This document shows, in pieces, positions 10,890-22,291 of a stretch of 64,000 nucleotides of DNA. The position numbers were made by a program, and so were the translations under genes. Each line of letters starts with the position of its first letter. The stretch's first letter is position 1. The notes under the pieces were generated by a model. The model worked only from the letters and a program-made list of their open reading frames with translations, searched no databases and had not been told where the DNA came from. This DNA is from Marisa cornuarietis. Lineage: Eukaryota > Mollusca > Gastropoda > Architaenioglossa > Ampullariidae. The stretch is from the NCBI GenBank assembly GCA_004794655.1, contig SMMW01000073.1, forward strand, positions 372,001 through 436,000, read 5' to 3'.

Positions 10890-12010
10890 CCAAAGAAATT
10901 AAACAGAAAACAGTGCCAGAACTACAGAACCATCAGCCTTATCACTCACCCAAGCAAAGTCATGCTGAAGGTCGTACAGAACCGCATCAGAATCACCGCA
11001 GAAGAACTGCTTGCAAGAAGAACAGGGTGGCTTCAGACCACGTAGAAGCACATATGACCCGATCTTCAACTGTCGTCTTCTTATAGAAAAGCATCTTCAG
11101 CATCAGCGGGACCTTTACCATAACTTTATTGACTTCAAAAAGGCATTTGACAGAGTCTGGCCAGAGGGGCTATGGTATGTGATGCAGAAATTCAATATCG
11201 AAGGTCTCGTCCAAGTTGTTGAAGCGCTGTATAAAAGCTCAGCGAGTACAGTCCTGCTAAACAACCAAATAGGAGCTTTCTTTCGCACCACAGTAGGGGT
11301 ACGTCAAGGATATCCCCTATCACCCGTGCTGTTCAATATATTCTTGTAGATCCTCATGCACAAAGCTCTTCATGACCATCACACTTCCATTTCAATCGGT
11401 GGAAGACCAATCTGCAACCTACGCTTCGCAGATGACAAAGATCTGTTAGCAGGTACTAACGATGAACTGCAAGACCTCCCCCAAAGACTGACAGACAGCT
11501 CAAATGCATATGGAATGGAGACCAGCACTCAAAAGAGCAAAGTTATGATTAATGGCAACGGCAAAGCACAGATCTTTATGAACGGGATACAGCTCGAAGT
11601 GGTAAGCAGCTTTAAGTACTTAGAAGCCACGCTCTCCAAGGACGGCAGCTCCACGTTAGATCTCCGCATCAGGATCGCAACAGCAACAGCAGCAATGGCT
11701 AGGCTAGATAGGATCTGGCATAGCCACAAGATAAGTTTCACTACCAAGAACAGGCTGTACAAATCCCTGGTATTGACGATCCTGCTCTATGGATGCGACA
11801 CGTGGACTTTGCTCGCCGAAAGGAAAGGAGAATCCAGGCATTAGAGAACAAGTGCATGAGGAGGTTCCTCCGGATCTCATACAAAGAACATAAAACCAAC
11901 GACTTTGTAAGAAACAAGATTGCGACACTCTTAGGACACCAGGAGCCTCTACTATCATTAGTCAAAAGACGAAAGCTGGTCTTCTTTGGCCCTGTGGCAA
12001 ACTTTCAAAT
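10890..12010 (+). mobile_element. RTE-like LINE fragment, reverse transcriptase only
   Basis: Three linked frames give one reverse transcriptase. RT motifs in order are NYRTISLI near 10916, DFKKAFDRVW near 11130, GVRQGYPLSPVLFN near 11300, LRFADDKDLLAG near 11420 (catalytic DD) and SSFKYLEATLSKDG near 11610. The C-terminal LYGCDTWTLL and NKCMRRFLRISYKEHKTNDF segments follow. A stop at 11347-11349 and a frame change near 11815 break the frame, so the copy is inactive. No endonuclease domain is present, showing 5' truncation. Confidence 0.85.
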
Positions 12011-12014
12011 CTGA

Positions 12015-12870
12015 AAATAAAACTCGCTTTTCACAAAAACTATTAAACCAAAAGCGAAATTTAGCTCACTGTTAAGTTCTTCGTTGATGCACTTTGATAT
12101 ACTTTTTCAATGTGTTTTCTCTTTGTTGACGTCTAAATTTTTTTGTTTGGTTGAATGTCAGTTAGTTTGGAGTATTTCCAGTGCAACATATTAAGCGTGC
12201 ACCCACTCAGAGAAATACGCATACAACTGACCTACAAAAGTATAAATAAGATAGAGCGATAGTCGCACATACATATAATACGCTCAAGTCTTTGCTAATT
12301 ATTGTTTACATTTTTGTCTGTATTTTTATCTTGGCAAGTATTTACATCAACGTTCTTAAGAAACCCTTGCATTAAAAATCGACGTCTTCACTTTATGGTT
12401 AAATTACTCTCACAGGAACATATTTCTTATAAATGGTGTGAAGTAGGGTGTAGTGATGTCAGCGAATTTGGCACACATTTTGGGTTTTGTACAATTCACT
12501 ATCCTGACTTCAAGTATGAAAAGATTTTGCTTTGTGATAAGCAGAACACCTCTTATTACCATAACAAAACTCCTTCAGTCAGAATGTTTATCTGCTATAT
12601 TAACTTCAAATATTTTGTACCTACAATCATTATTTCTGCATGATCTTTTTTAAGTTCCTGAATGAAAAATTCTTTGTTGTAGATGTTTATTGATATTATG
12701 ATGTAATACTATTACTTAATAGATACTTGCTTGCTGTAGATGTTTATTAATGACATGATATTATACTATTATCATTCAGCTCAGCGCATTAGAGACGAAA
12801 TTTATATGTGAACTCAGAAAAGGAGCGAGAGACGTCAACTGTAAAGACTTTGCTATGAGAACAAGATTAG
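12015..12870. other. AT-rich non-coding stretch
   Basis: A 113-codon frame (12302-12643, plus) is present, but its composition, rich in Phe, Ile and Tyr with no recognisable motif, does not support a gene. Confidence 0.4.
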
Positions 12871-12876
12871 AAATCA

Positions 12877-12945
12877 TTACGTCAGTGCTACGTCAGCGTA
12901 GACTGTTGTAGAACGTTCGAGCTATATATATAGTTTCTTCTGGAA
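12877..12945 (+). promoter_or_regulatory. Stress-type promoter-like cluster: CRE/ATF half-sites, heat-shock elements and a TATA box
   Basis: Within 70 bp lie TTACGTCA (12877-12884), CTACGTCA (12888-12895), GAACGTTC (12911-12918), TATATATATAG (12923-12932) and TTCTTCTGGAAC (12935-12945). ACGTCA is the CREB/ATF core. GAAnnTTC and TTCnnGAA are inverted nGAAn units as bound by heat-shock factor. The transcript is unknown; a (TG)n run and an 70-codon frame at 13150-13362 lie downstream. It may be the promoter of a retroelement. Confidence 0.4.
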
Positions 12946-12954
12946 CCTCCTACT

Positions 12955-12959
<5 letters not shown>

Positions 12960-12991
<32 letters not shown>
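12960..12991. repeat. (TG)n microsatellite
   Basis: A short TG run lies just downstream of the promoter-like cluster. Confidence 0.9.
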
Positions 12992-12994
<3 letters not shown>

Positions 12995-13149
12995 GTGTGA
13001 TATAAGCACATCTTTTGTGACAGTGAGTGTCGTATTAGTTATACAGTCGAACTGATGAATAGTGATACAGTGAGATATAAAGTAACTGAATAGGACAGTG
13101 CCATACATCTATTGAGGATGAATAGAACGATAGTAAGACTGTCAACGAG

Positions 13150-13362
13150 TTGTACAACAATATCAGGAGTAGCCTAAAGACAAGGTCGGCATCTATCTCA
13201 AGTATCTCTGGGGGTCCATTGTTAGAACTTCCTTTGACTGAACTTCCCACCTGTTTGCACGTTGGACGTTATTTTCTGTCTCTGAAGGACAGCAAGTACA
13301 CCAGCAACAGGGACACGTGTTCTATAAGTTTCTCAGACATTGACAGACCTGTGGACGTATGA
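13150..13362 (+). other. Open frame of unknown nature
   Basis: A 70-codon frame has balanced composition (Ser-rich start, then LELPLTELPTCLHVGRYFLS) and ends in TGA. No family or splice structure is recognised. It lies 200 bp downstream of the promoter-like cluster at 12877-12945, the only reason to list it. Confidence 0.2.
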
Positions 13363-13779
13363 TGAAATTCCGTCACAACCACTTAACGTTAAGCTTGAAT
13401 TGCCCCAATTAATGGATGAAGCAGCATAAGCATCAAAACAAGGAAAGGAGACTGTAAATACTGTCAATTTCGTGGAAACTCTACATCAACTGTCTGACAT
13501 CGTTGCCTGTAAATGTGATAAAATCATTGTGCTTTTAGTTTAACTTATGATGACATTTTCCTAATTTACTATCAAAAATAACTTCTTTAAGATAAGGGGC
13601 GGATAAATAAGAATTAAAAAAATTACTTTTGCTTGTTTAGTCATATTTCTATGCACGTTTTGAAAACCATGATTTTTCTGATAAAGTTAGGGAACTTAGT
13701 CACTTGTCTCCGTTTACGACATTGTAATTTCTCTAGTCAGTGTGACGGAAATGCTAAAGCGGTTCAAGGTCAATAAGGG

Positions 13780-15145
13780 CACATGCCAGCACTCTGAAAA
13801 CTTTCTAACATCGTCCCTCTCCCTAAAAAACCTAATCCTAGCCAACCTAACGATTTTCGGCCAATAGCTTTAACCTCGTAATTAAAACTCTTGAGAAAAC
13901 TGTACCCTACCTTTACTTTTACCAAAACTCTCATCTTAACATCTGTAGAGAGTAAACTGGACCCAGTGCAATTTGCTTACAGGAAGGGGAGGGGTGTTGA
14001 CGATGCCAAGTTGTTCATTCTGAACACACTGTATAAGCATTTGGAAAAGCCCAAAACACATGCCATGCCTATATGAAAATTAACAGGCACCTGAAATCAT
14101 CTATGCCATCTGCAGTCCAGCTGCTAAATCTTAGATAAGCTGTCAATGATATGTGTGTGTGATTTTGTAGGTGCATACATGATTATCCTTGTACGTTTTA
14201 TATAGATATGATATGATATGATATGATATGATATGATATGATTGTTACTTGCCCACTTCTCTTTTCATTTTTCATTTTTTTCACTATCTAGAGCACATTC
14301 CCATATTAAAATTGCCCACTGGGACGAATAAAGTTGGCCATTGTCATTATCATTTTCAGTGTCATATGCTTGATTACTCTTCGCAGATTTTAGTTCTGCA
14401 TTCAAAACAGTGCAACCATACCCTCTGGCTTTGAGACTGATTTCTGATTGTGATCTTCCACATCAACTGGTTTCATGGATAGTTTGACTTGCAGACAGCA
14501 GAGGGTGTTGTTACAAGCACTGGCTCCGTTTTTTATTATGTACAATGACAGCTGCAGAAGCAAGGAGGAGGATAGCTACGTCATTAAGTTCTCTGATGAT
14601 ACTGCACTGTTTACTCTTTTACAGGAACGTAAGAATTGTACAGTGGTGCGATGAGAACTATCTAGAGATGAATGTAGACAAAACTAAAGAAATAGTTAGA
14701 GACTTTAGAAGGACCAAGGAGGATTTTGTTACTCCCAGTGTGGTACACAGTAAACCTGTTGAAACTGTTAACTCCTTCAGGTATCTGGGAACTATTTTTG
14801 ATAACAGCTCACATGGAATTTAAACACCTAACACATTGTTAAGCGTGGCCAACATTGAATGTACCTTCTGCGTTGATTACATAGTTTTTCAGTTAGTCAA
14901 GCAATCTTAGGCGTTTTTACCAGTCATTTATTTAGAGCCCTTTGTCTTTCTCATTTGTATGCTTGTTTCGCAATCTCTCTATCCATGATAGGGATAGTGT
15001 AAACAGTGTTGTGAACATCTGTTCTAAGATAATTGGTATCAAACAGAGGGATTTAGCTTCCTTCTGTGACCAACAAAAAGTCAGGAAAGCTTCATGCATT
15101 TTATCATTATCTGAACATGAACTAACAAAAGAATTTTTATTATAA
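13780..15145 (+). mobile_element. Rex1-like LINE fragments, rearranged
   Basis: Reverse-transcriptase pieces occur in several frames: DFRPIALTS near 13850, LDPVQFAYRKGRGVDDAKLF near 13950, FSDDTALF near 14590 (catalytic DD), NVDKTKEIVRDFRR near 14670, VNSFRYLGTIFDN near 14770 and the C-terminal SIHDRDSVNSVVNICSKIIG near 14980. The GRGVDDA and FSDDTALF signatures are typical of Rex1/Babar-type elements. A 3' end (INRHLKSSMPSAVQLLN near 14090, then an ATATG pentamer run) lies in the middle, so two partial copies are joined or nested. Frameshifts and stops make it inactive. Confidence 0.75.
14204..14241. repeat. (ATATG)n pentamer repeat, LINE 3' tail
   Basis: About seven GATAT/ATATG units follow RT C-terminal sequence. 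Similar units recur near 15258-15290 after the second RT fragment, showing that this pentamer is the 3' tail of the Rex1-like family. Confidence 0.8.
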
Positions 15146-15444
15146 GCTCAGGTAAACGTTATACAATGCTCTGTGTGTGTGTGCGTGTGTGATGATGTAT
15201 GTGCAAACATGATAATCCTTGAGGTAAGTTTATTTATATATGTATATATATATGAATTGATTGATATGATATGATTGATATGATATGAAGCCGCCAATAC
15301 GCAATCAGAATTAGAAGACGAAGGCAATAATTTTGATGTTGTGGGAGGGTTGGAACGCATTAATCCTATTTCCTTTTTTTATATGGGAAAATCGTTTTAA
15401 TATACGAGTTTTTTTACATTCGACATCTGTTGTGGGACGGATTG

Positions 15445-16270
15445 AACTCGTATGTAGAGGTACTACTGTATTCATATTGTTAGAAAATTGATAATGCTTA
15501 TTGATATATTTTGTTCAGAGATATTTGCCTTAAACGTATATTTATCTGAATACAACTTGGGAAGTAGTAAAAACAACTAATGAAAAAGTAATAGCCGGTC
15601 TCTCTCTCTCAAACACACACATACACAAACACACGCACGCACCCCCGCATGCGCACGGAAACACAGTCATCAAGATAATTTACTCTTAGTTGCTCATCAT
15701 TACTTCGTTTATTTGTGCATACATTCCCATTACCCTTTAAAATGTTTTTACATTTCAGTAAGCCTGTCAATACGCTAACCTTTACATGGTAAGATAAACT
15801 TACCGCTTGGTTTCAGTCGGCAGTAGCACGATTACACGAGTTGTAGTGTGTCTGGCAGCAAGATACAAGGGCAAAACAAATACACTTTCCCTAAATGGAC
15901 GGAAGAATAAGAACTAAGGGGGGATTCTGCTTGTCAAAAAAGATCTCTACTCATTCTTAATTAGGAAGTAGTCGATGTCCAAACCCAGGTGTATTCAAAA
16001 CCTCATGTTTAATAACGTGATATTAATTAAAAATGATAAAAATAATAATATTACAGTTTATATTATTATTATTATTATTATTATTATTTCTGCTGTGGAA
16101 TCATTTCTCTGTAAATCTTAATTTTGTGCATGAGTTCAACAGAGTTTAAACAAAGAGCAGAGTCTCTTAATTATCTTATTTTTTAAACAATTTATTTGTA
16201 AAATATTGCTTATATTTCAAGAGGAAGATAAAATATAATCAAAATATATAATTAAGAAAAATATAATAAA
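15445..16270. repeat. Segmental duplication, right copy
   Basis: This is the partner of 463-1239. It retains the same order of landmarks, including the minus-strand TATA/first-exon module. After the AAT run near 16250 it continues into the sequence found at 2906-2960 in the left copy, without the 1.67-kb transposon. Confidence 0.75.
15804..15886 (-). promoter_or_regulatory. TATA-like box and putative non-coding first exon
   Basis: On the minus strand TATTTGTTTTGCCC (about 15871-15884) is followed by ATCTTGCTGCCAGACACAC and a donor, GCG|GTAAGT, with the last exon base at 15804. It corresponds base for base in layout to 867-950. It lies about 1.5 kb from, and opposed to, the plus-strand promoter of EF-hand gene A. 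No later exon of this minus-strand gene was recognised. Confidence 0.45.
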
Positions 16271-16274
16271 TAAT

Positions 16275-17052
16275 AATAATTGGACTGTGACAGCTCTGTC
16301 ATTGCTGGTTATGTCAACGTAGGTACTATTATAATCACCGGCACACACGTACTTGCACATGCGCATGAAACACACACACACACACACACGCACGCACGCA
16401 CGCACACACACATAAATATATATATATATATACACACAAACGCCTCGTGTATATTGAAACCAAATGTCGTATTGCAGACATATGGTGTTAATATGAAGAG
16501 ATTAGTCACAAAAGTCAATCCCTTATCAGCATCGAACTCACCATCAGAGCTGCCTTGCTGTTTTACAGACTTCATGTAGTTTCTTCGCACACTTAGTCCA
16601 AATAGTGGCTGGAAACACAGAGAAAGGGATCTATGGTATTTGAGTCGTGTCTTGGTGGAACAGTGGCGGGTTTAAAGTTTTGATGAGATATTAATTTTAG
16701 TTACAGTTCTATAGTTGGTGACGTTAATAATCTTAAATTACCTGCATTTTGTAATTCAGGTAGAGGTAACCTGTCAACTCCAATTAAAATTAAGAAGTTT
16801 GACAAGCTTAATTCCGAACCAATACTCTATTTACATACAAAGAACACAAACAAAACTTTTACCTTACAAATGCTAATTAAACATTTATTAATAATTATTT
16901 TTTGCTTCTATTTTATAGCCTGTGATTTAGGTTGTTAATCTCACCTACGTTCTGTAGTTCATGTACAGTTAACCTCAATTTAGGACCAAAACGTTTTACT
17001 TTACATGCTTTATCTTTATAGAGTTTTTCTTTACCTATTAAGCATGCGCGTG

Positions 17053-17111
<59 letters not shown>

Positions 17112-17350
17112 CTTCGAATACAAGCGCTTTTTGTACTGTTGAAAACTTCTATCCACAAGCTTTTCGCAATATTTATTGGATATTTATTTATAATAACCGC
17201 CATTTTAAGCCATGGAATTTACCTTAGGTATTAGTAAACATCTGCGGCTAGTAATTCACTAAGTGCCCACCTGTCAGCTTTAGCGATAGAGCAAGCTTTA
17301 TCTTTTGACAAGCTTAATCCCAACTGAATAAACAATTTAATTTCCACACA
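16275..17350. other. Intergenic region between opposed promoters
   Basis: It contains CA and TA microsatellites at 16367-16440 and 17054-17110 and otherwise AT-rich sequence. No exon is supported. Confidence 0.5.
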
Positions 17351-17352
17351 GG

Positions 17353-17408
17353 TATATATTTGTCCTTTTATCTTCCTGCCAAACACCAACACAAGCTCAA
17401 GCTCAAAC
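17353..17408 (+). promoter_or_regulatory. TATA box and first exon of EF-hand gene A
   Basis: TATATATT at 17353-17360 is followed by ATCTTCCTGCCAAACACC, ACAAGCTCAAGCTC and a splice donor AAAC|GTAAGC, with the last exon base at 17408. The motif order matches the module before gene B (48921-48993) and the minus-strand modules at 867, 8556 and 15804. The start site, about 17383, is inferred from the TATA position. A second possible donor, CCAGCC|GTAAGT, lies at 17450. Confidence 0.5.
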
Positions 17409-17765
17409 GTAAGCACTCTTGGTTTGTGTGACCTGCGTTAGCTTCCAGCCGTAAGTACACTGGAAAAATGCACTACGTGTCTTGGAGTAGAAGGGAGTGT
17501 TGTAAACTTTAATTCATATTTAAAACAAGAATTGCAAATTATAAAAGGCCAAGTAAAGTGACACTGTATTCTTCAATCAAATTTAATTATCCTTATTATT
17601 AATAATTTAGGATTTAAAAAAATAAACAATACTACTAACTAGTATTACATTCTGTAAGCACAACAAAGCTGGTAATTGAACGAAATCTTACAAAAGAAGA
17701 TTTAAAAGACGTAATTTACAATGTTGTAATATTTGATTATTTAGCAGAAAAAAGCAAACTTTACG

Positions 17766-18197
17766 ATGAAGGTTATCATCCTCTCTTGTCTTCTGACTGC
17801 TGTACTTGGGTAAGTGTCACCTTTTTACAGGTCATTTCAAGTATTACGACAGCTATATAATTAAGTCTTGCAAAATTTGTTAGTGACATATAAAAACTCT
17901 GGCGGTTAAAATCTCATCACTAAATAAATGTTAATAACTATTGTGAAGATGTGCATCAAACGTTTTATCTCGATAGTTAGTATGATGTTGTCACCCTCAC
18001 ATGCTAAAAGTAAAGTAAAAATATTTGAAAAGGACTTATTGTGTAAATAAATACTTGCAGCTACAGCTATAATGACACAATGATTGAGGAAGATTTTCAC
18101 GCTGTTGACACAAACGCTGATGGCCACCTCACGGTGGATGAACTCTTATCTAGATTCAAAAGGGATGACGAGAATGGTAATCTTTCAACGCTGTTCC

Positions 18198-18282
<85 letters not shown>

Positions 18283-20452
18283 GTCGTCGTCGCCGTCGTC
18301 GGTATCATCATCTAAAGCGGTCTTTTGAATGTGTATGTCATGATATATCAGAAAAAGGTCTTTTTTTTTTTGTTATCTGAGAGCTCAAGTACTTTTACCA
18401 CAACAAGCACATTTCGAAACATTTGCAAACGTATTTTAGACAATTTTACATTTATTACAGTGTTCGAATGTAAACATAATTATGTTGCTGTACATATGCA
18501 CGTATATTGTATATCACTTGTCCTTGAGTGAACATAGCTAGTTTAGAGCGACTTCTACTTCTACTATAGAAAAACGTCTTGGTGGCACGCAATATCCGAG
18601 ATAATAATAAATCGGAACGACAAAATTCAGGTTATTTCTGTTACAGGTGATTCGAGGATTACCTTTCTAGAGTTTAACGAAGGGTTGCGTCCTGGTACGT
18701 CCCGAGCTGTAAACATGGCCGCTTTCACTCTCTACGACAAACTGGATGGCCGAAAGGACAATGTCATAAATCTATCGGATTTGAAATTAGTCTTCCTCCT
18801 CCTCGACCATGACAGTGAGACTCGTATATTTAACTCCAGGTGGCTTGGTCGTGGTAATAAAAACCCAATAAGATATTTCTAAATGTCATATTTAAGACTT
18901 AAGCGAAATATTTGTTCTCATGCTGATTAGATAAGCACACGACACATTGATTTACAACATTACTCAAACATCTAAACTGAATTTTTATTTTCAGAGAACA
19001 ATAATGTGACTTTGGAAGAGTACAAAAAAGCTGTTCAACTGGTAATATTATTATTCTTTGACAGTCGTGCAGATATCTAGAGAGATATATAAATTAAGAT
19101 TGCAAAAAGATTTTAGAAATCTTGTTGTTTTATGTTAGTATTAATCACCTAACATCAATAAAATCTAGTAAAGAAAGATATTTAAATTGAATATAAGAAG
19201 TCTCTGTCGATGCGTTTTGGAAGCTTGTATCTGCTTTCTCAGCAGAAATAGGCACATGCTTCATCGTGGAAGATAACCTTCAAAACATCATTCTAATACC
19301 AGCAAATCTAAAGACCTGTCAGTCCTTCGGAAGATGCCCACAGACAGAAAGGACGAAAGATATCTGTCAGCATCTCATCTAAGATGCTCAAGAAAAGCGA
19401 TAATCAAACAACTAAAGCTCTCAATCTTCTGTACTAAAGAGTCTAAAACACAATTTCCAAAGGAATGGACTTAGTCTTTAATTAAAGCCCTTCTAAACAA
19501 TAAAAAGTTTTTGAAAAAGCCGAATCAGCTCACAAAGCAAAGCCATTGTGAAAGTTAAAGGGAATTACCTTTGAGGAACTAGTGGAAGAGAATACTAGCT
19601 TTAGAATAGGTAGGAACAAAGTTAAGCAGTTTTAACTGTCACATTGTAAAAAAGGAGTGTTTATAGTTTTGGAAGCACCTACAACGTTTTGGTCTTTTTA
19701 GAGGTATTAAATAGAAATGGGAACAAAGGGGTATGGCATATAATACTAACATTTAACATGTTAGACTGTCCATCCAAGTCAGAGAACTGCTTTATAAGAG
19801 CTTAACAAGCGCTGTGCTGCTGGACAACCAAACGGTAAAAGTTTAATGTATGTGGAAACCACCTTCTCTAAAACGACAGCTTATAAGCACATGCATCAGT
19901 ATAGCGAGAACAAAAGTGGAAATAGCTGGGCCTGACAGCTTGGCGTGGCCCTCCACCTAAATATCATCATTTCAATCGACACCAGAGCAGAATCTGTGCT
20001 ATTCTGCTTTACGGATGAGAAACGTGGACGCTGATAAAAATCCAAGCATTCGAGAACAACTGCCTGAGGCGTCTGCAACAGGCAGCATTAAACCATAGAC
20101 TACCATCTAGTACTAGTCATGACACGACTAAACAAACGAATAAATGAATGAGGAAATACATGCATCTCTTAAAAATCTTAGCAATAGTAGAGTTTTAAAC
20201 CACGCTTCCTACTAACTGCCTGATTACTGTCTCAATCTTCAGAGTACTTCATTTAAGTTTAAAGAAATTATATTGCATTTTACATTTATTAACAAATAAT
20301 TAAAGTAAACGCTAAATCTGTTACGTTATTATTTGAAGTCAGACAACTTTAACATGATAAGTACGAGATTTGAATTTGTAACTTTACATTATTTTGTTGT
20401 TTTTTGTCAGATGATTCAAGTCAGCATGCATGAGGCAGGGTCCACAGCTTAG
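17766..20452 (+). CDS. EF-hand gene A: secreted four-EF-hand calcium-binding protein
   Basis: Coding exons are 17766-17809, 18061-18176, 18647-18814, 18995-19041 and 20411-20452, all with GT-AG introns of phases 2, 1, 1 and 0. They give 138 aa. Residues 1-15 (MKVIILSCLLTAVLG) form a signal peptide. EF loops are 31-42 (DTNADGHLTVDE), 51-62 (DENGDSRITFLE) and 107-118 (DHDKNNNVTLEE), all canonical. The third hand (84-98) has a lengthened loop and probably binds poorly or not at all. Loops 2 and 4 are each split by an intron. An acceptor at 17747 precedes a short 5' leader, so a non-coding first exon is expected. A role as an extracellular calcium buffer or matrix protein is inferred from the signal peptide. 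It is a paralogue of the gene at 50001-53676, and its C-terminal MIQVSMHEAGSTA lacks that gene's acidic tail. Confidence 0.85.
18198..18301. repeat. (ATC)n(GTC)n microsatellite after the intron donor of gene A
   Basis: About 28 ATC units and then GTC units begin about 20 bp after the exon-3 donor (18176|18177). The same repeat type sits at the same donor in gene B and in the copy C remnant. Confidence 0.95.
19230..20100 (+). mobile_element. Degenerate RTE-like LINE remnant in the last intron of gene A
   Basis: Short in-frame relics match the LINE at 10890-12010. LLYKSLTSAVLLDNQ near 19785 corresponds to ALYKSSASTVLLNNQ there, and AILLYG with ETWTLI followed by IQAFENNCLRRLQQ near 20000-20080 corresponds to its C-terminal segment. 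Stops and frameshifts are frequent. It accounts for most of the 1.37-kb last intron. Confidence 0.6.
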
Positions 20453-20492
20453 CATGAACAGGCTGTGAGTCTGATACCTGGAAGAGACTGAA

Positions 20493-20498
20493 AATAAA
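20493..20498 (+). terminator. Polyadenylation signal of EF-hand gene A
   Basis: AATAAA lies 41 bp after the stop codon, in the context AAGAGACTGAAAATAAATAT. Gene B has the same arrangement (AAGAAGTGAAAAATAAAT). Confidence 0.75.
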
Positions 20499-20515
20499 TA
20501 TTTAGTCTTAAAGCA

Positions 20516-21395
20516 AATCATGGTGGCTTGACTTTATATGTTCTAGTCGGCTGGTGTGGTGAATTTATTAACGCTGGTGTCTTTTGTCTTTTGTCTTTCG
20601 TTTCCATTTGTTGATGATATTTGTCTTCTCTCTGTGGTTCTTTACATTTGACATTTAATGATTTTTACTTGAAGACTTTTTCTTCAAATCTTTCGTGTAG
20701 TTGAAATATTATATGTCAGATAAATAACCCACTGTTCTTTTAATTTAACAAGTGTGTTGGCGACTGAAATCTCCATTCTAGCATCATGTGGCTTCATTCG
20801 CACAGTCACGCAAACTAAAGAGACACGAGAAACATAAAACCATTGATGGATAGGATTCAAATTTTGTCAAAATAATGTAAAATAAAATGGAGATGTTTAA
20901 ACGCGATTTTTTTAATCTAGAAAAAATTGAACCAGCTTAAGTCACATAGAAGATAATGTGTAGACTCATGCTAGTGACCTACAAAAGAATATACTCTTAG
21001 CGTTTTTCTTGGATTATCTCCCTCTTGACTAGTAGGCAAAAACACAGAAGAGATGCACACATCCAATGCCAAAATACTTTAAACATATCACCAGAACCGC
21101 ATAAGTTGAAAAAATAAAAATAACTTCATGGCAAAGAGGGAACAATATTAATTGTACCTTTATTATTTACTTCTTTGTCAAAAAATTATTGTCCGATTGA
21201 ATATTTAAAAGAAAAAAAAACGCTGCAGTACAATCAAGTAAGATATTCAACAAAGAACAATCATTATCTTTGAGAGAGGTTGAGCGCGCGCGCACATATA
21301 TATATATATATGTTTTGTTGTTTGTTTGTTTATTTAGTTGGAAAGTGCTTCCACCTTGCGTGATTTCACACTATGGGGGGGGAAGGGAGGGGGGA
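20516..21395. other. Intergenic AT-rich sequence
   Basis: This lies between gene A and the first trace of copy C. No exon or repeat family is recognised; a short TA run lies at 21296-21310. Confidence 0.4.
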
Positions 21396-21399
21396 GGAT

Positions 21400-21483
21400 A
21401 TGAAATGTTTGCCGGCCATAAGCAATGACGTGAACGGTAATCATCATCATCATCATCATCGTCGTCGTCGTCGTCGTCGTCGT
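21400..21483 (+). pseudogene. Copy C exon-3 remnant with donor-linked (ATC)n(GTC)n
   Basis: The sequence AATGACGTGAACG|GTAATCATC parallels the end of gene B exon 3 (TATGACACAAACG|GTAATCATC), including the donor, GTAATC and the ATC run at once after it (21439-21460), followed by GTC units to 21483. The aligned codons read N-D-V-N-(G), the start of EF loop 2. Upstream similarity fades within about 40 bp. It is best read as the decayed exon 3 of copy C of the EF-hand array. Confidence 0.45.
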
Positions 21484-22291
21484 CATTATCGTATGTAAAA
21501 TAACATTAAAAATAGTGTCCCCCTTTTAAAATTGTAATTTAGTATTTTTCTTGCCTAAAGTGTGCTCCAGTCAATCTGTTCTTTCAACAAATGTCAAACA
21601 TTTTAAGATTCTTTTGAGCTTTCCCGACCGAACTAAATTGCGAATGTACTCCTTGCTCCTCTATTTTTTTTTCTGGACCAGGGACATTTGATGAAACAAG
21701 AAATATTTCCTCACACTATTATTATTCAGCACTGGTCTGTTTTCAAAATTACATTAAGAAACACTAATACACTAACCTTTAAGTGTGGACTAAACATGCC
21801 GGAGTCGAGCATTGACAGGGAGAATGCCATAACATACACGAGATAAAACTGCATCAGCTCACCGAACAAGTTTGAAATGCATAATCTTTCCGTAGGAAAT
21901 TTAACTTGCACAATTTAAAGCTACACAATAATTTTCAATCTTCAAGGAATCAAAGCATCAATATATTCAAATGTGTAAACTCCTACTAACACAGAATGTT
22001 AGAATATTTTGAAGACATCTAAAACATTACATTATACACAGTGTGATATCTCTTACACCGACATAAAACGTCGTCCCATACTCCGGTAGGAGTTGAGGTC
22101 GTGAAAGAAATGTCTGTCCACTTCAAGAAAACGACTCTAAAGTTACGATACACATCAAAGACGATGTAATGATAGGCCGACGCAGAGCAGAAAACACAAT
22201 CCCTCGTCGAAAGATATTTGACCAGCGATGATAACTCAAGGTTCCCCACGAAGGTCACTGCTGCAGGTAGTCCAAGACCGCTTCACATTGT

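Noticed and set aside
12302..12643. 113-codon plus-strand frame
   Set aside because: AT-driven composition, no motif, no splice signals in fitting phase.
18080..18380. Open frame running from EF-hand exon 3 into a Ser or His run
   Set aside because: The exon ends at a donor at 18176; the homopolymer is the intronic ATC microsatellite read through.
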